A stretch of 64,000 nucleotides of DNA from Algoriphagus litoralis (GTDB taxonomy: Bacteria > Bacteroidota > Bacteroidia > Cytophagales > Cyclobacteriaceae). The position numbers were made by a program, and so were the translations under genes. Each line of letters starts with the position of its first letter. Position 1 is the stretch's first letter. Positions 9,459 through 18,197 of the stretch are shown piece after piece. The stretch is taken from NCBI RefSeq assembly GCF_003259255.1, contig NZ_QGOL01000007.1, positions 400,974-464,973 of the forward strand, given 5' to 3'. The notes below the pieces were generated by a model. That model had not been told where the DNA came from. It worked only from the letters and a program-made list of their open reading frames with translations, and did no database searches.

Positions 9459-10202
9459 ATGGCTAGAGAACCTCTAAAAATCTGGGAAACGGGAGAAGCT
9501 ATCATCACAAAGGAGAAAAAAATCCGAAGATTCACCTTCCGGAACTTAATCCAAAGCTTCTTAGATATTTTTGAACTAGATCGTGGGATAGTCTATACAG
9601 TCATCGGTTTATTTCAATATCCTGGCAGAATCATCCGCGGATATCTGGACACGGAGCGACTCACGATCACCAACCCCATCCGGTATTTTCTGTTTATAGT
9701 AGGTTTGAGCACCTACCTCACGGTTAAGTTTGATTTCTGGATTCAGCAAAACTTGGCTTTTGGCAATTCGGAGACGGCTAATATGAGCGTTGAGCAGCAA
9801 GAATTTAATCAGAGATACATCGAAGTCTATCAATCCGTCTTTGTGGATTATCTTTCGATTTGGTTTGCGGTGTCAGCCCTTTTCACCGCCTTTTTTTCCT
9901 ATCTATTTTTCAGGAAATCGGGTTTTACGTATTGGGAACAGCTCATAGGCAACCTATTTATTTTCAACCAGATGACCCTGATGTTCATTCCTTTTATCTT
10001 AATTTCATCGGTATTGGAGGTGGATTCGCTTTATTTGGTCTACATTCTGGCGAGCTATACATACGCCATTTGGGCTTACAAAGACCTTTTTACCACGGGT
10101 TGGGGTGCTGCAATCTTCAAGGGCCTTTTGATTCAAACCTTGGGGACAGTTTTGTTTTTTGCACTTTTCGCCGTGGTATTGACCGTAGTTTTGCTTTGGT
10201 GA
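9459..10202 (+). CDS. DUF3667 family membrane protein
   Basis: 247 residues. The N-terminal 'RRFTFRNLIQSFLDIFELDRGIVYTVIGLFQYPGRIIRGYL' followed by 'ITNPIRYFLFIVGLSTYL' is the hallmark of DUF3667. About four to five transmembrane helices follow. Many relatives begin with a CxxC zinc-ribbon, which this shorter copy lacks. The role is unknown; the family is almost confined to Bacteroidota. Confidence 0.75.
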   Translation: MAREPLKIWETGEAIITKEKKIRRFTFRNLIQSFLDIFELDRGIVYTVIGLFQYPGRIIRGYLDTERLTITNPIRYFLFIVGLSTYLTVKFDFWIQQNLAFGNSETANMSVEQQEFNQRYIEVYQSVFVDYLSIWFAVSALFTAFFSYLFFRKSGFTYWEQLIGNLFIFNQMTLMFIPFILISSVLEVDSLYLVYILASYTYAIWAYKDLFTTGWGAAIFKGLLIQTLGTVLFFALFAVVLTVVLLW

Positions 10203-10301
10203 AAAATAAATTCAACTGATTTTTACGTATAAAATCTTCAAAAAACCAATTCCTACTCGCGAGGGGTTCAGTCGAAATCATTCGAAAATTTTAAAAAAAA
10301 A

Positions 10302-10323
10302 CTGCCAGATTGATCTCTGGCAG
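10302..10323 (-). terminator. intrinsic terminator of the serine hydrolase gene
   Basis: An 8-bp stem, CTGCCAGA/TCTGGCAG, with a 6-nt loop, followed on the minus strand by nine T residues. It lies 55 nt past the stop of the gene at 10378-11652. Confidence 0.85.
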
Positions 10324-10377
10324 ATCAAGTGGGAATCTCTTTTTTTGACTTGAGAATTAGTCTGGAGAAAATAGAAT

Positions 10378-11652
10378 TTATTCCACCAGCGTGAATACCA
10401 TTTGCCGAAATTTCCATCCGGTCTCGTCTCCGTTGCCTGCGCCGGAAGTTTGCTTGAAAATCAGTCCGATGATTCCAGTCTGAGGGTCTGCAAAATACTG
10501 GGTGTTGAAATACCCTCCCCAGTCAAAGGTTCCTTTGCTGCCCATTCCGCCCATTGCCACACCTTTGTCCGTCACCACCCCAAAACCAATTCCATGGTAA
10601 CGATCCGCATTCCAAAGGTCGCCAACTTGGTTTTGCATCATGGTCTGAATAGTTTGTGGGCTTAGAATCCGCTTTCCATTATATATTCCGCCATTGAGAT
10701 ACATCTGGAGAAATTTAGCATAATCTTCAGTCGTGCTTGACAGTCCTGCTCCACCTGAAAAGAAGGTTTTTGCACCAGTTTTGGGATAGGCCGGATCATA
10801 GAACGTGACAGGATAAGCAGCCCATTTTCCATCTTTGCGGGTGTGTACAGTCACCAATCTCGGCGCTTGCGCATCATTAAGATAGAACCGGGTGTCGTTC
10901 ATTCCAAGCGGATCAAACAGTCTGGTTTTCAAAAACTGGTCAAATGGCATCCCGGATATTACTTCAACCAGATATCCTAAGACATCTAATCCTTCGGAGT
11001 AGGTGTATTTAGAACCTGGCTCATGGTGCAGAGGTAGCTTTGCCAAGCGGGTAACACTCTCTTTAATGGTAATTGCCTCGGTAGTGAATAAATCTGTGAT
11101 GCCGCCTTTGTGATAAATCATTTTCATTCGCTCATCTCCATCAATTACACCATATCCCAAACCTGAAGTATGAGTCAATAAATGACGGATGGTAATCTCT
11201 CTGGTGCTGGGCTTGGTGCTGTAGGTTGTATCTGCATAACGAAAGCCACTAAGCACCTGAGGGTTTTTGAATTCAGGGATGAATTTGGAGATCGGGTCAT
11301 CCAGTCTGAACTTCCCCTCCTCCCAGAGTATCATAATAGCTGTCGAGGTAATTGCTTTTGTCTGTGAAGCAATCCGGAAAATACTGTTTTTCTCCATCGC
11401 CTTTCCCGATTCTACATCAGAGAATCCTTTGGCCGAGTGGTATACTACCTTTCCGTTTTTCACGACCATGGCAACTAATCCAGGAACTTGCTCTTTTGTG
11501 ATGGCGTCCTCGAGCATGGCATCGAGTTTTTCTACTCTTTCCCGTGAGATGCCTTCGACGGGAATTTTTCCAGCATCGATGATCGTCTGAGCAAATGAAA
11601 TCTGAAGAGCTGCAAAAAGGGAAAGAAAAGAAATGGTGATTTTTAGGTTCAT
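10378..11652 (-). CDS. serine hydrolase, beta-lactamase class C/family VIII esterase type
   Basis: 424 residues from the ATG at 11652, which gives a signal peptide (MNLKITISF...SFAQ). An upstream in-frame ATG at 11742 would add 30 residues that do not look like a leader. The catalytic SxxK motif is S96-Q-T-K99 in 'IFRIASQTKAIT'. A second motif is 'YTYSEGLDVLG', with Tyr-Ser but not the YxN of true beta-lactamases, as in family VIII esterases. A late 'GTFDWGGYFNTQYF' segment also fits that family. It is probably a periplasmic esterase or D-amino-acid peptidase; the substrate is unknown. It lies 90 bp downstream of degP but behind a terminator. Confidence 0.85.
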   Translation of the reverse strand: MNLKITISFLSLFAALQISFAQTIIDAGKIPVEGISRERVEKLDAMLEDAITKEQVPGLVAMVVKNGKVVYHSAKGFSDVESGKAMEKNSIFRIASQTKAITSTAIMILWEEGKFRLDDPISKFIPEFKNPQVLSGFRYADTTYSTKPSTREITIRHLLTHTSGLGYGVIDGDERMKMIYHKGGITDLFTTEAITIKESVTRLAKLPLHHEPGSKYTYSEGLDVLGYLVEVISGMPFDQFLKTRLFDPLGMNDTRFYLNDAQAPRLVTVHTRKDGKWAAYPVTFYDPAYPKTGAKTFFSGGAGLSSTTEDYAKFLQMYLNGGIYNGKRILSPQTIQTMMQNQVGDLWNADRYHGIGFGVVTDKGVAMGGMGSKGTFDWGGYFNTQYFADPQTGIIGLIFKQTSGAGNGDETGWKFRQMVFTLVE

Positions 11653-11695
11653 GGTTCTATTGGGATTAACTGGCATCAAAGTATAAAAAAGAAGG

Positions 11696-11719
11696 CAAAA
11701 AAAAACCGGCATCAGCCGG
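11696..11719 (-). terminator. intrinsic terminator of degP
   Basis: On the minus strand CCGGC-TGAT-GCCGG is followed by nine T residues, starting 22 nt after the degP stop. It separates degP from the serine hydrolase. Confidence 0.88.
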
Positions 11720-11741
11720 CTTTTCCTTGGTCGGGGAAACA

Positions 11742-13247
11742 TTAGTTTCCACCGACTTCAAAATAATATTCTGTTCCGTCTGGGAACATTCCCAAAATAA
11801 CCAAATCTTCGCCTTTGGAATCCTCCAGAAAATCTATCATTTCCTGAGCATTATTTATTCGTGTTCTTCCGTTGTCTGAGATCACAGAAGTGATGATAAA
11901 GCCATTTCTTGCCCCAGCTTTTCTCCAGTTTTCATTGCTGTTCATTTTAATTAAAGCTCCACCGGAGATTTCAAGCTGTGCTTTTTGATCGTCTTTCAGA
12001 TCCTCAAACTGAATACCTTCAAATGTGTAGGTCTTCGGTACTTCACGTTTCACGATTTCAGTATCACCGGAGAAGTTTTTAAGGGTTGCGGTTGTTTTGG
12101 AAGTTTTACCATCACGGATATACTCCACGTCGATTTTATCACCAGGACGTCTTCTAGCGACCAATTCCTGCAGATTTGCCACATTGTTTACCTTTTTTCC
12201 GTCTATTCCGATGATGATATCACCTTCTTTCAGACCAGCTTCCTGACCGGCTGAGTTTTCATTCACTTTACCGATGTAGACTCCTTGTCCAACTGGGAAT
12301 TTGAGATCCAGAGCATCTTCCAGCTGAGGACTGACATCCTGAATATTCACTCCCAAAAGTCCTCGCTGCACAGCGCCATACTTCATGAGGTCATCCATTA
12401 CTTTTTTCACCAGTGTACTGGGTACTGCAAAAGAATACCCTGTAAACGTTCCTGTACTGGTAGCGATCGCAGTATTGATTCCGATCAGTTCTCCAGCGAG
12501 ATTGACTAAAGCTCCACCCGAATTTCCCGGGTTGACTACGGCATCCGTTTGTAGGAAGGATTCGATCTGAAGGTTGTTTTCCACACCTCTTAGAATCCCG
12601 ATATTTCGGGCCTTTGCAGAGATAATTCCCGCAGTGACAGTAGAGTTTAAATTAAATGGATTTCCAACAGCCAGCACCCACTCACCGATTTTGGTATTGT
12701 CTGAATCCCCAAACTTCACAAAAGGAAGGCCTTGTGCGTCGATCTTCAGCAATGCTAGATCTGTGGTCGGATCAGTACCGACGATGGTAGCCTCATATCG
12801 CTTATTATTATCTAAGGAAATATCAATCTTAGTCGCACCATCCACTACGTGATTATTGGTCACGATGTAGCCATCTGCCGAAATGATTACACCAGAGCCT
12901 GAACTTACAGGCATCTGACCTCCTCGGCCAGATCTCTCTTCATCTCTTGGATCGGGAAACCCAAAAAACTCTTGAATAGGGTCACGCTGAGCTCTAGGAG
13001 TGAACGCTACCTGACTATTGACATGCACCACGGCTGGGGTGACTGCCTGGGCGGATGCTACAAAATTGATTCCGTCGGGGATGGTAAAATCCTCTCCCGA
13101 CAAAAGGTTGACGAAGGATGCCTGCTGTTTTTCGTCGAAAGTACCGGCATTCTGTGGCTGGATCAGAAAACTCACACCTGCCAATGCCACTACTCCACCA
13201 ATAAACGCTGCGAGAAGCATACCCAAGAAGAATTGTTTCTTGCTCAT
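11742..13247 (-). CDS. degP: Do-like periplasmic serine protease DegP/HtrA
   Basis: 501 residues with an N-terminal signal anchor. The trypsin-like domain has the complete triad: His133 ('TNNHVVDG'), Asp163 ('TTDLALLKID') and Ser243 ('NPGNSGGALVN'). A PDZ domain follows at about 290-380 ('GLLGVNIQDVSP...GVYIGKVNENSAGQEAGLKEGDIIIGIDG'), and a second, weaker PDZ-like region at about 400-500 ends in 'GTEYYFEVGGN'. The family degrades or refolds misfolded envelope proteins. A paralogue lies at 28458-29903. Its own terminator is downstream and hsp20 lies upstream on the same strand. Confidence 0.95.
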   Translation of the reverse strand: MSKKQFFLGMLLAAFIGGVVALAGVSFLIQPQNAGTFDEKQQASFVNLLSGEDFTIPDGINFVASAQAVTPAVVHVNSQVAFTPRAQRDPIQEFFGFPDPRDEERSGRGGQMPVSSGSGVIISADGYIVTNNHVVDGATKIDISLDNNKRYEATIVGTDPTTDLALLKIDAQGLPFVKFGDSDNTKIGEWVLAVGNPFNLNSTVTAGIISAKARNIGILRGVENNLQIESFLQTDAVVNPGNSGGALVNLAGELIGINTAIATSTGTFTGYSFAVPSTLVKKVMDDLMKYGAVQRGLLGVNIQDVSPQLEDALDLKFPVGQGVYIGKVNENSAGQEAGLKEGDIIIGIDGKKVNNVANLQELVARRRPGDKIDVEYIRDGKTSKTTATLKNFSGDTEIVKREVPKTYTFEGIQFEDLKDDQKAQLEISGGALIKMNSNENWRKAGARNGFIITSVISDNGRTRINNAQEMIDFLEDSKGEDLVILGMFPDGTEYYFEVGGN

Positions 13248-13462
13248 AATTCTATCGTTTTCATATGATTATTATTCATTTCTAAAAAGGACACCTCCTG
13301 TGTCCTAGATTAAAATCCCCATTCGTAAATCGGTGAACTCACGGGCACTTCAATTTCTGTCACGAATTTTCATCTTAAGACTCATTTTGAAAGGGAATAG
13401 ATCGGTCCTTCGTTCCAAATTAACAAGTTTTAACCGCAATCTATGTTAGTCTTATAGGTATA

Positions 13463-13495
13463 ACAGAAATTAAAAGAGTGGGTTTCCCCACTCTT
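13463..13495 (-). terminator. intrinsic terminator of hsp20
   Basis: A 9-bp stem, AAGAGTGGG/CCCACTCTT, with a 4-nt loop. The minus strand continues TTTTAATTTC. It begins a few bases after the hsp20 stop. Confidence 0.85.
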
Positions 13496-13498
13496 CAT

Positions 13499-13927
13499 TT
13501 ATTTCACTTCGATCGTTGCCTTATTTACTTTTTTCTCCTTTTTGGGTAGCACCAATTTGAGGAATCCGTCGGCATAGACCGCCTCCACCTGATCCTCCAT
13601 CACATCTTCTGGAATGAAGAAAGATCTTCGGAATGACCCGAATTGTGTCTCAATGCTGTGGAAGTTTTTACCTTCTTTTTTCTCCTCAAGTTTCCGTTCT
13701 CCTGAGATGATCAATTTGCCATCTAAAAGGTCAATTTTGAAATCGGACTTCTTCATCCCAGGTACTGCGACATGGATTTCGTAGGATTTGTCATCCTCTG
13801 CGATATCTACCGCTGGGCTAAATTGCTTTAAGTTGGCGCCAACCGAATCATTGAAGAACCTATCCAGCATCCCGCTGAAGGTAGTTGGCATTTGTGGATC
13901 AAGTTGATTATATCTCACCAGTTTCAT
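13499..13927 (-). CDS. Hsp20/alpha-crystallin small heat-shock protein
   Basis: 142 residues, standard for bacterial Hsp20. The alpha-crystallin domain spans about 40-140: 'SYEIHVAVPGMKKSDFKIDL', 'LIISGERK', 'FRRSFFIPEDV' and the final 'DGFLKLVLPKKEK'. It is an ATP-independent holdase that keeps unfolding proteins soluble in the cytosol. The C-terminal I-x-I motif is present only as 'ATIEVK'. It is divergent from the MscS-type gene, with about 200 bp between them, and no recognisable CIRCE element. Confidence 0.93.
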   Translation of the reverse strand: MKLVRYNQLDPQMPTTFSGMLDRFFNDSVGANLKQFSPAVDIAEDDKSYEIHVAVPGMKKSDFKIDLLDGKLIISGERKLEEKKEGKNFHSIETQFGSFRRSFFIPEDVMEDQVEAVYADGFLKLVLPKKEKKVNKATIEVK

Positions 13928-14131
13928 AGTAGTTGTTGGTTATAATGATTAGATGATTCCTAATCTGTAAAATCCATACCACTCGAAAATTTCAGTCATT
14001 CTGTCTTGATTGGCGCTATTTTTCTTCAAAAAGCATGTCAATGTGGCGCAATAATCCGGTTTTAAGGTTGTCAATTGATTTTGATTATTTCAAGAAGAAA
14101 TTCATATTTTTAGAAATAATCATCCACAGCC

Positions 14132-16621
14132 ATGCGTCTCCTGATTTTATTTGCTTTGCTAGCGCATCCATTTTTCACTATCCAGTTGATGGGGCAATCC
14201 AACCTCCCTCCTACGAAAGAAGATAGTCTTTTGATGTCTACCAAAGATGTACTTCTACTGGTAGAGCCCGAGGATTCATTGTCCAAAGCCAACAAAAATG
14301 AGATCGTTCCTTCGCTGGAAGAATTGATCAAAAAAGGAAAGTCCTACACATTACTTTCGAATGACATCAGGATGGAGCTCGAAAAAAAAATGGATTCAAC
14401 CTTCCTGTACACAGAACTTGCCGGAATAGAGTCAGTACTCACCAGCCTGGAAAGCCGGACCAAAAACCCTGTGACTAAATTCAACTTCAGGTATGTCAAT
14501 GCCTTGAATCGAATTCTGGAAAAAACCCAAAAGGCAAATGATGAACTGGATGAAACAGTACAAGAAAAGTTAGACAAATTAAATATCCAGGACAGTCTCT
14601 TGTCCATCATCAGAAATGATGATCTATTTAGATTTAGAATACGAGATACCCTGCTCCTGCCCAATTACATTGCAGAAATCGACCGTCTCAAAAAAAGCAT
14701 TCACACGCTTGACAGCACCCTTTTCAGGGAGATTCTATTCGCAGCCAGATTTCAGTCACAACTCAGCCTCAATACCATCCGGATCAGAGACCTAAACCAA
14801 TATGTAGACAAAAGCCAGGATATCCTCGAGAAATCCCTCTTCACCAAAGAGATCAACTACCTATGGGAAGATTATTCGATCCCATCGCCCAAGTCCATTT
14901 TAAAAATCACGCTGGACTCCCTGAAAATCAATTTCCTTCTTCTAAACCGACAACTAGACGGACAAGGGCTGAGTATCCTGGTGTCGGTTTTATTGATTTT
15001 GGCCTTCTACTTTTTGGTATTGAGAATATTGAGAAAAATTAAACTCACAGATGAAAACTCCGATCTAATCTTGAGCAGGTTGAGGTTTTTGAGAAAATCG
15101 CCGTTTTCAGGAGTAGTAATTTCGTTGATTCCAGCTTTATTCTTCCTTTTTGAACAAGGATCCATCAACTTTATTACGCTGACCATTTTTATTCAGATTT
15201 TTTTCTCCACCATCCTGATTTTCCGCTCATTCGGCAACCTTATCCGAGTCAAATGGGTGATTTTATTGGTGGTTTTTGTATCCTTTACCTTGAGTAATCT
15301 CTACTGGGAAATCGCCTACCAAGAACGTATGTATTACCTATTTGGTGACATCCTCGCAGTATTGGTTTTTCTGAGGTTCAAATCCATCCGTTTTTCGTCA
15401 ATTGACCAATCGGAAGAAAAATTCGTCAACTTGATTCGAATCATATCCGGATCATTCCTCCTACTTGGAATATTAGCTAATCTCTTTGGAAGGTTCAGTT
15501 TGGCAAAAATCCTAAGCGTAGCAGGAGTGGTAAGCTTCATGCAGGCAATCTCGCTGTATTTCTTTGTGAAAGTCACTTTGGAAATCGTATATATCCTAGT
15601 GGAAAACAATAAAAAGCACGATGCCCTCGATGCTCTCTTGAATTTCAATGAGATTCAAAAAAGAATGAAAAGCCTCCTATTAGCCATTGGAGTGATCTTT
15701 TGGCTGATGATTTTATTGCATAATTTATCGCTCAATAATTATTTCAATGACACCTTGGGTGAATTCCTTTCAAAAGAAAGAATGTTAGGGAACACTCCAT
15801 TCTCATTTGGTGCCATTCTACTTTTTGCAGGCCTGATCTATGGCTCATCTATATTGGCCAATAACGTGGCCTATTTTTTCTCTATAAAAGATCAAAAGGC
15901 AGGAGATATCCGATCCAAAAAGCTTGGAAGCAGCGTGCTTATCATTCGACTTGGAGTGTTGACTGTCGGTTTTTTCATTGCAGCTACAGCTGCCAAAATC
16001 CCTCTGGATAAGATCACTATCGTTTTGGGAGCACTCTCTGTGGGGATCGGATTTGGACTCCAGACCATTATCAACAACCTGGTTTCAGGGCTAATCCTTG
16101 CCTTTGAAAGACCGATTCAGATAGGTGATGACATCGAAGTGGGAACAATGAGTGGCAAGGTAAAGGAAGTGGGGATCAGGGCGAGTAAAATTCTCGCCTA
16201 CGACGGATCGGAAATCATTGTACCAAATGGGGATTTGCTATCTCAAAGCCTCATCAACTGGACTCTTTCGGACCAAAGAAGACGAATAGAGCTCCTCATC
16301 GGTGTTGCTTATCAATCTGACATGGCCCTAGTCAAAAAACTGATGGAGGAGGTTTTGAACCAAGCCCGGATCATGAAATATCCAGGACCAAAGGTACTCA
16401 TGCAAAATTTTGGTGAAAACTCAGTGGACTTCCGATTGCTGTTTTGGGTAGAATCGATGGACATCTACATCGATGTGAGAAATGAAGTGATGCAGGCACT
16501 TTTTGAAACATTCCATGAACATGAAATTGAGATTCCATTTCCAAAAAGAGATGTTTATATCAAGGAATTGCCTGAGGATTTCAACGAACCCTCAAAACAA
16601 AAAAAATCCCCCGAATCATGA
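14132..16621 (+). CDS. large MscS-family mechanosensitive channel
   Basis: 829 residues. After a short signal ('LLILFALLAHPFFTI...'), residues about 25-270 form a helical periplasmic region. About ten membrane segments follow. The MscS pore and beta domain are at about 610-720: 'LGALSVGIGFGLQTIINNLVSGLILAFERPIQIGDDIEV' is the TM3 helix with its Gly/Ala packing, and 'IIVPNGDLLSQSLINWT' is the beta domain. The build resembles the large MscK/YbiO type. It would release solutes under hypo-osmotic shock. The last codons are shared with the terminator of the convergent cold-shock gene. Confidence 0.92.
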   Translation: MRLLILFALLAHPFFTIQLMGQSNLPPTKEDSLLMSTKDVLLLVEPEDSLSKANKNEIVPSLEELIKKGKSYTLLSNDIRMELEKKMDSTFLYTELAGIESVLTSLESRTKNPVTKFNFRYVNALNRILEKTQKANDELDETVQEKLDKLNIQDSLLSIIRNDDLFRFRIRDTLLLPNYIAEIDRLKKSIHTLDSTLFREILFAARFQSQLSLNTIRIRDLNQYVDKSQDILEKSLFTKEINYLWEDYSIPSPKSILKITLDSLKINFLLLNRQLDGQGLSILVSVLLILAFYFLVLRILRKIKLTDENSDLILSRLRFLRKSPFSGVVISLIPALFFLFEQGSINFITLTIFIQIFFSTILIFRSFGNLIRVKWVILLVVFVSFTLSNLYWEIAYQERMYYLFGDILAVLVFLRFKSIRFSSIDQSEEKFVNLIRIISGSFLLLGILANLFGRFSLAKILSVAGVVSFMQAISLYFFVKVTLEIVYILVENNKKHDALDALLNFNEIQKRMKSLLLAIGVIFWLMILLHNLSLNNYFNDTLGEFLSKERMLGNTPFSFGAILLFAGLIYGSSILANNVAYFFSIKDQKAGDIRSKKLGSSVLIIRLGVLTVGFFIAATAAKIPLDKITIVLGALSVGIGFGLQTIINNLVSGLILAFERPIQIGDDIEVGTMSGKVKEVGIRASKILAYDGSEIIVPNGDLLSQSLINWTLSDQRRRIELLIGVAYQSDMALVKKLMEEVLNQARIMKYPGPKVLMQNFGENSVDFRLLFWVESMDIYIDVRNEVMQALFETFHEHEIEIPFPKRDVYIKELPEDFNEPSKQKKSPES

Positions 16622-16631
16622 TTCAGGGGAT
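16598..16631 (-). terminator. intrinsic terminator of the cold-shock gene, inside the MscS stop
   Basis: The arms are ATCCCC-GAATC and GATTC-GGGGAT (16606-16631), with one C/A mismatch. On the minus strand eight T residues follow. The hairpin contains the TGA stop of the MscS-type gene (16619-16621), so coding sequence and terminator overlap. Confidence 0.85.
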
Positions 16632-16661
16632 AATTTACACTAATACATTCACTTGAATTTC

Positions 16662-16853
16662 TTAGGCCTTTTTGACGTTGATGGCGTTTGGTCCTTTTTT
16701 ACCCTCTTTGATGTCGAAAGTGACTTTGTCGTTTTGCTCGACTTTGTCCACTAAACCGGTAGCGTGTACAAACACATCTCCCTGAGTTTGGTCATCAACG
16801 ATAAATCCGAAACCTTTGGCTTCATTGTAAAATTTTACTGTTCCGGTAAACAT
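16662..16853 (-). CDS. cold-shock protein, CspA family
   Basis: 63 residues, a single cold-shock domain. Both RNA-binding motifs are present: RNP1 'KGFGFI' and RNP2 'VFVH'. The protein starts MFTGTVKFYNEAKGFG and ends 'GPNAINVKKA', typical of Bacteroidota Csp proteins. It binds single-stranded nucleic acid and acts as an RNA chaperone. It is a single gene with its own terminator and is divergent from sixA, with about 90 bp of AT-rich DNA between them. Confidence 0.95.
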   Translation of the reverse strand: MFTGTVKFYNEAKGFGFIVDDQTQGDVFVHATGLVDKVEQNDKVTFDIKEGKKGPNAINVKKA

Positions 16854-16941
16854 AATGAATTGTTATAAATTGTAACTGAAAGTGATTTAAAAGTAAATAT
16901 TAGATCGAAAAAAACAAAATAATCGTTTATTGGTTGTCCAA

Positions 16942-17433
16942 ATGAAAAAAATTATTTTGATCAGGCATGCAAAATCGGCCTGGGACAATCCTTTTTTAAA
17001 TGATCACGATCGTCCATTGGCTGAACGGGGCCTGACTGATGCTCCTAAAATGGCCAAACGTCTAAAGAAAAAAGGGATCATTCCTGACTTGATGATCAGT
17101 TCCACTGCTCTCCGTGCTAGCGAAACTGCCAAAATCACAGCAAAAATCCTCGATTATCCTTCGGATAAAATTTCGTTTGATAAAAACCTGTTTCATGCCT
17201 CAGCCAACGAAATTCTGAAAATCATCCGGATGCAAAAAGATTCCGTGAACACCCTTTTCGTTTTCGGCCACAATCCGGGATTCAATGAATTGATCACACA
17301 CTTGGGAGGTAAGTTGGAAAATCTCCCCACCAGTGGACAATTTGGATTTAAACTCAATGCAACGCATTGGTCAGATATAAATTCCTCCAGAGTTGGGGTA
17401 TGGTTTATCGACTATCCGAAGAAAAAAAATTAA
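16942..17433 (+). CDS. sixA: phosphohistidine phosphatase SixA-like
   Basis: 163 residues from the ATG at 16942; an in-frame TTG at 16930 is less likely. The histidine phosphatase signature 'LIRHAKSAW' has the catalytic Arg8-His9. The second His comes in 'VFGHNPGFNELI', as in SixA. The family removes phosphate from His phosphotransfer proteins, although many Bacteroidota members have unproven substrates. It overlaps tail-to-tail by 4 nt with the SDR gene. Confidence 0.85.
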   Translation: MKKIILIRHAKSAWDNPFLNDHDRPLAERGLTDAPKMAKRLKKKGIIPDLMISSTALRASETAKITAKILDYPSDKISFDKNLFHASANEILKIIRMQKDSVNTLFVFGHNPGFNELITHLGGKLENLPTSGQFGFKLNATHWSDINSSRVGVWFIDYPKKKN

Positions 17434-18164
17434 GTCAAGTCAAAATCTCTTACGTCCTGGAGGGTGTCAGGAAAGTCATCAGACTTACTTAAGAGGTGCA
17501 TAATTTTATCCGCCACTTCGTCGGCAGAGCTGAGCTGCCCTTCTGATTTATACTTACTAAATCGCTCCAAAGCCGGAAATTCCTCAGGGTCGGAACCTCT
17601 GATATCGGCCTGCATTCCGGTATCCACTATCCCAGGAGCTAAGGAATAAACCCGGAATCCCATCTGCTGCAAATCTTCAGCAGCAACTCTAGAAAACATC
17701 GCGAGACCAGCTTTGCTACTGCAATATTCTGCCCAACCGGACAGCGGCTTATGGGCTGCCCCAGAACTTATATTGCAGATCAACTTCTCCCCACTTTTGG
17801 ATCCATAGATTTTCACAAAGGCATCAGTCAGAATCATCGGAGCGATGAGATTTACATGCATCATATCAGTGATCACTTTTGGTGAAAGTTTTCCGACGGG
17901 TTTTATCTCTCCGATCCAGCCAGCATTGTTGATCAGTATTATTTTCTCATAATCCCCAGAAGGAAAGAGCTGGGGAAGTTCCGCCTCCAATCCGACTAAA
18001 TCCTTGAGATCAAGTTGAATTTCTAGGACTCGTTCGTCATTCAGGGCTAAACCTGACCTAGAGATCGCCACCACTTGGAATGTGCCTTTAGTTAGGAATC
18101 TTTCCAGAATGGCTTTACCCAGTCCTTTGGTATGACCGGTTAGGATGAGAAGAGATTTTTTCAT
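17430..18164 (-). CDS. short-chain dehydrogenase/reductase
   Basis: 244 residues from the ATG at 18164 (MKKSLLILTGHTKGLGKA). It has the Rossmann TGxxxGxG-like motif 'TGHTKGLG', the 'NNAG' motif, a catalytic Ser in 'ICNISSGAAH' and the YxxxK dyad in 'YCSSKAG'. The overall pattern is close to sepiapterin reductase/benzil reductase-type SDRs, which use NADPH to reduce dicarbonyls. The substrate is not known here. The start lies just past the hslU terminator. Confidence 0.85.
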   Translation of the reverse strand: MKKSLLILTGHTKGLGKAILERFLTKGTFQVVAISRSGLALNDERVLEIQLDLKDLVGLEAELPQLFPSGDYEKIILINNAGWIGEIKPVGKLSPKVITDMMHVNLIAPMILTDAFVKIYGSKSGEKLICNISSGAAHKPLSGWAEYCSSKAGLAMFSRVAAEDLQQMGFRVYSLAPGIVDTGMQADIRGSDPEEFPALERFSKYKSEGQLSSADEVADKIMHLLSKSDDFPDTLQDVRDFDLT

Positions 18165-18170
18165 GACATA

Positions 18171-18190
18171 AAAAAGGCACCGAAGTGCCA
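18171..18190 (-). terminator. intrinsic terminator of hslU with UUCG loop
   Basis: On the minus strand GGCAC-TTCG-GTGCC is followed by six T residues. The C(UUCG)G tetraloop makes the stem very stable. The SDR start codon (18162-18164) comes only a few bases after the T-tract. Confidence 0.85.
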
Positions 18191-18197
18191 TTTGAAA

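Noticed and set aside
10378..11742. Loss of the YxN motif in the serine hydrolase as a sign of inactivation
   Set aside because: A Tyr-Ser-x version is usual in family VIII esterases, so the motif is read as a family trait.
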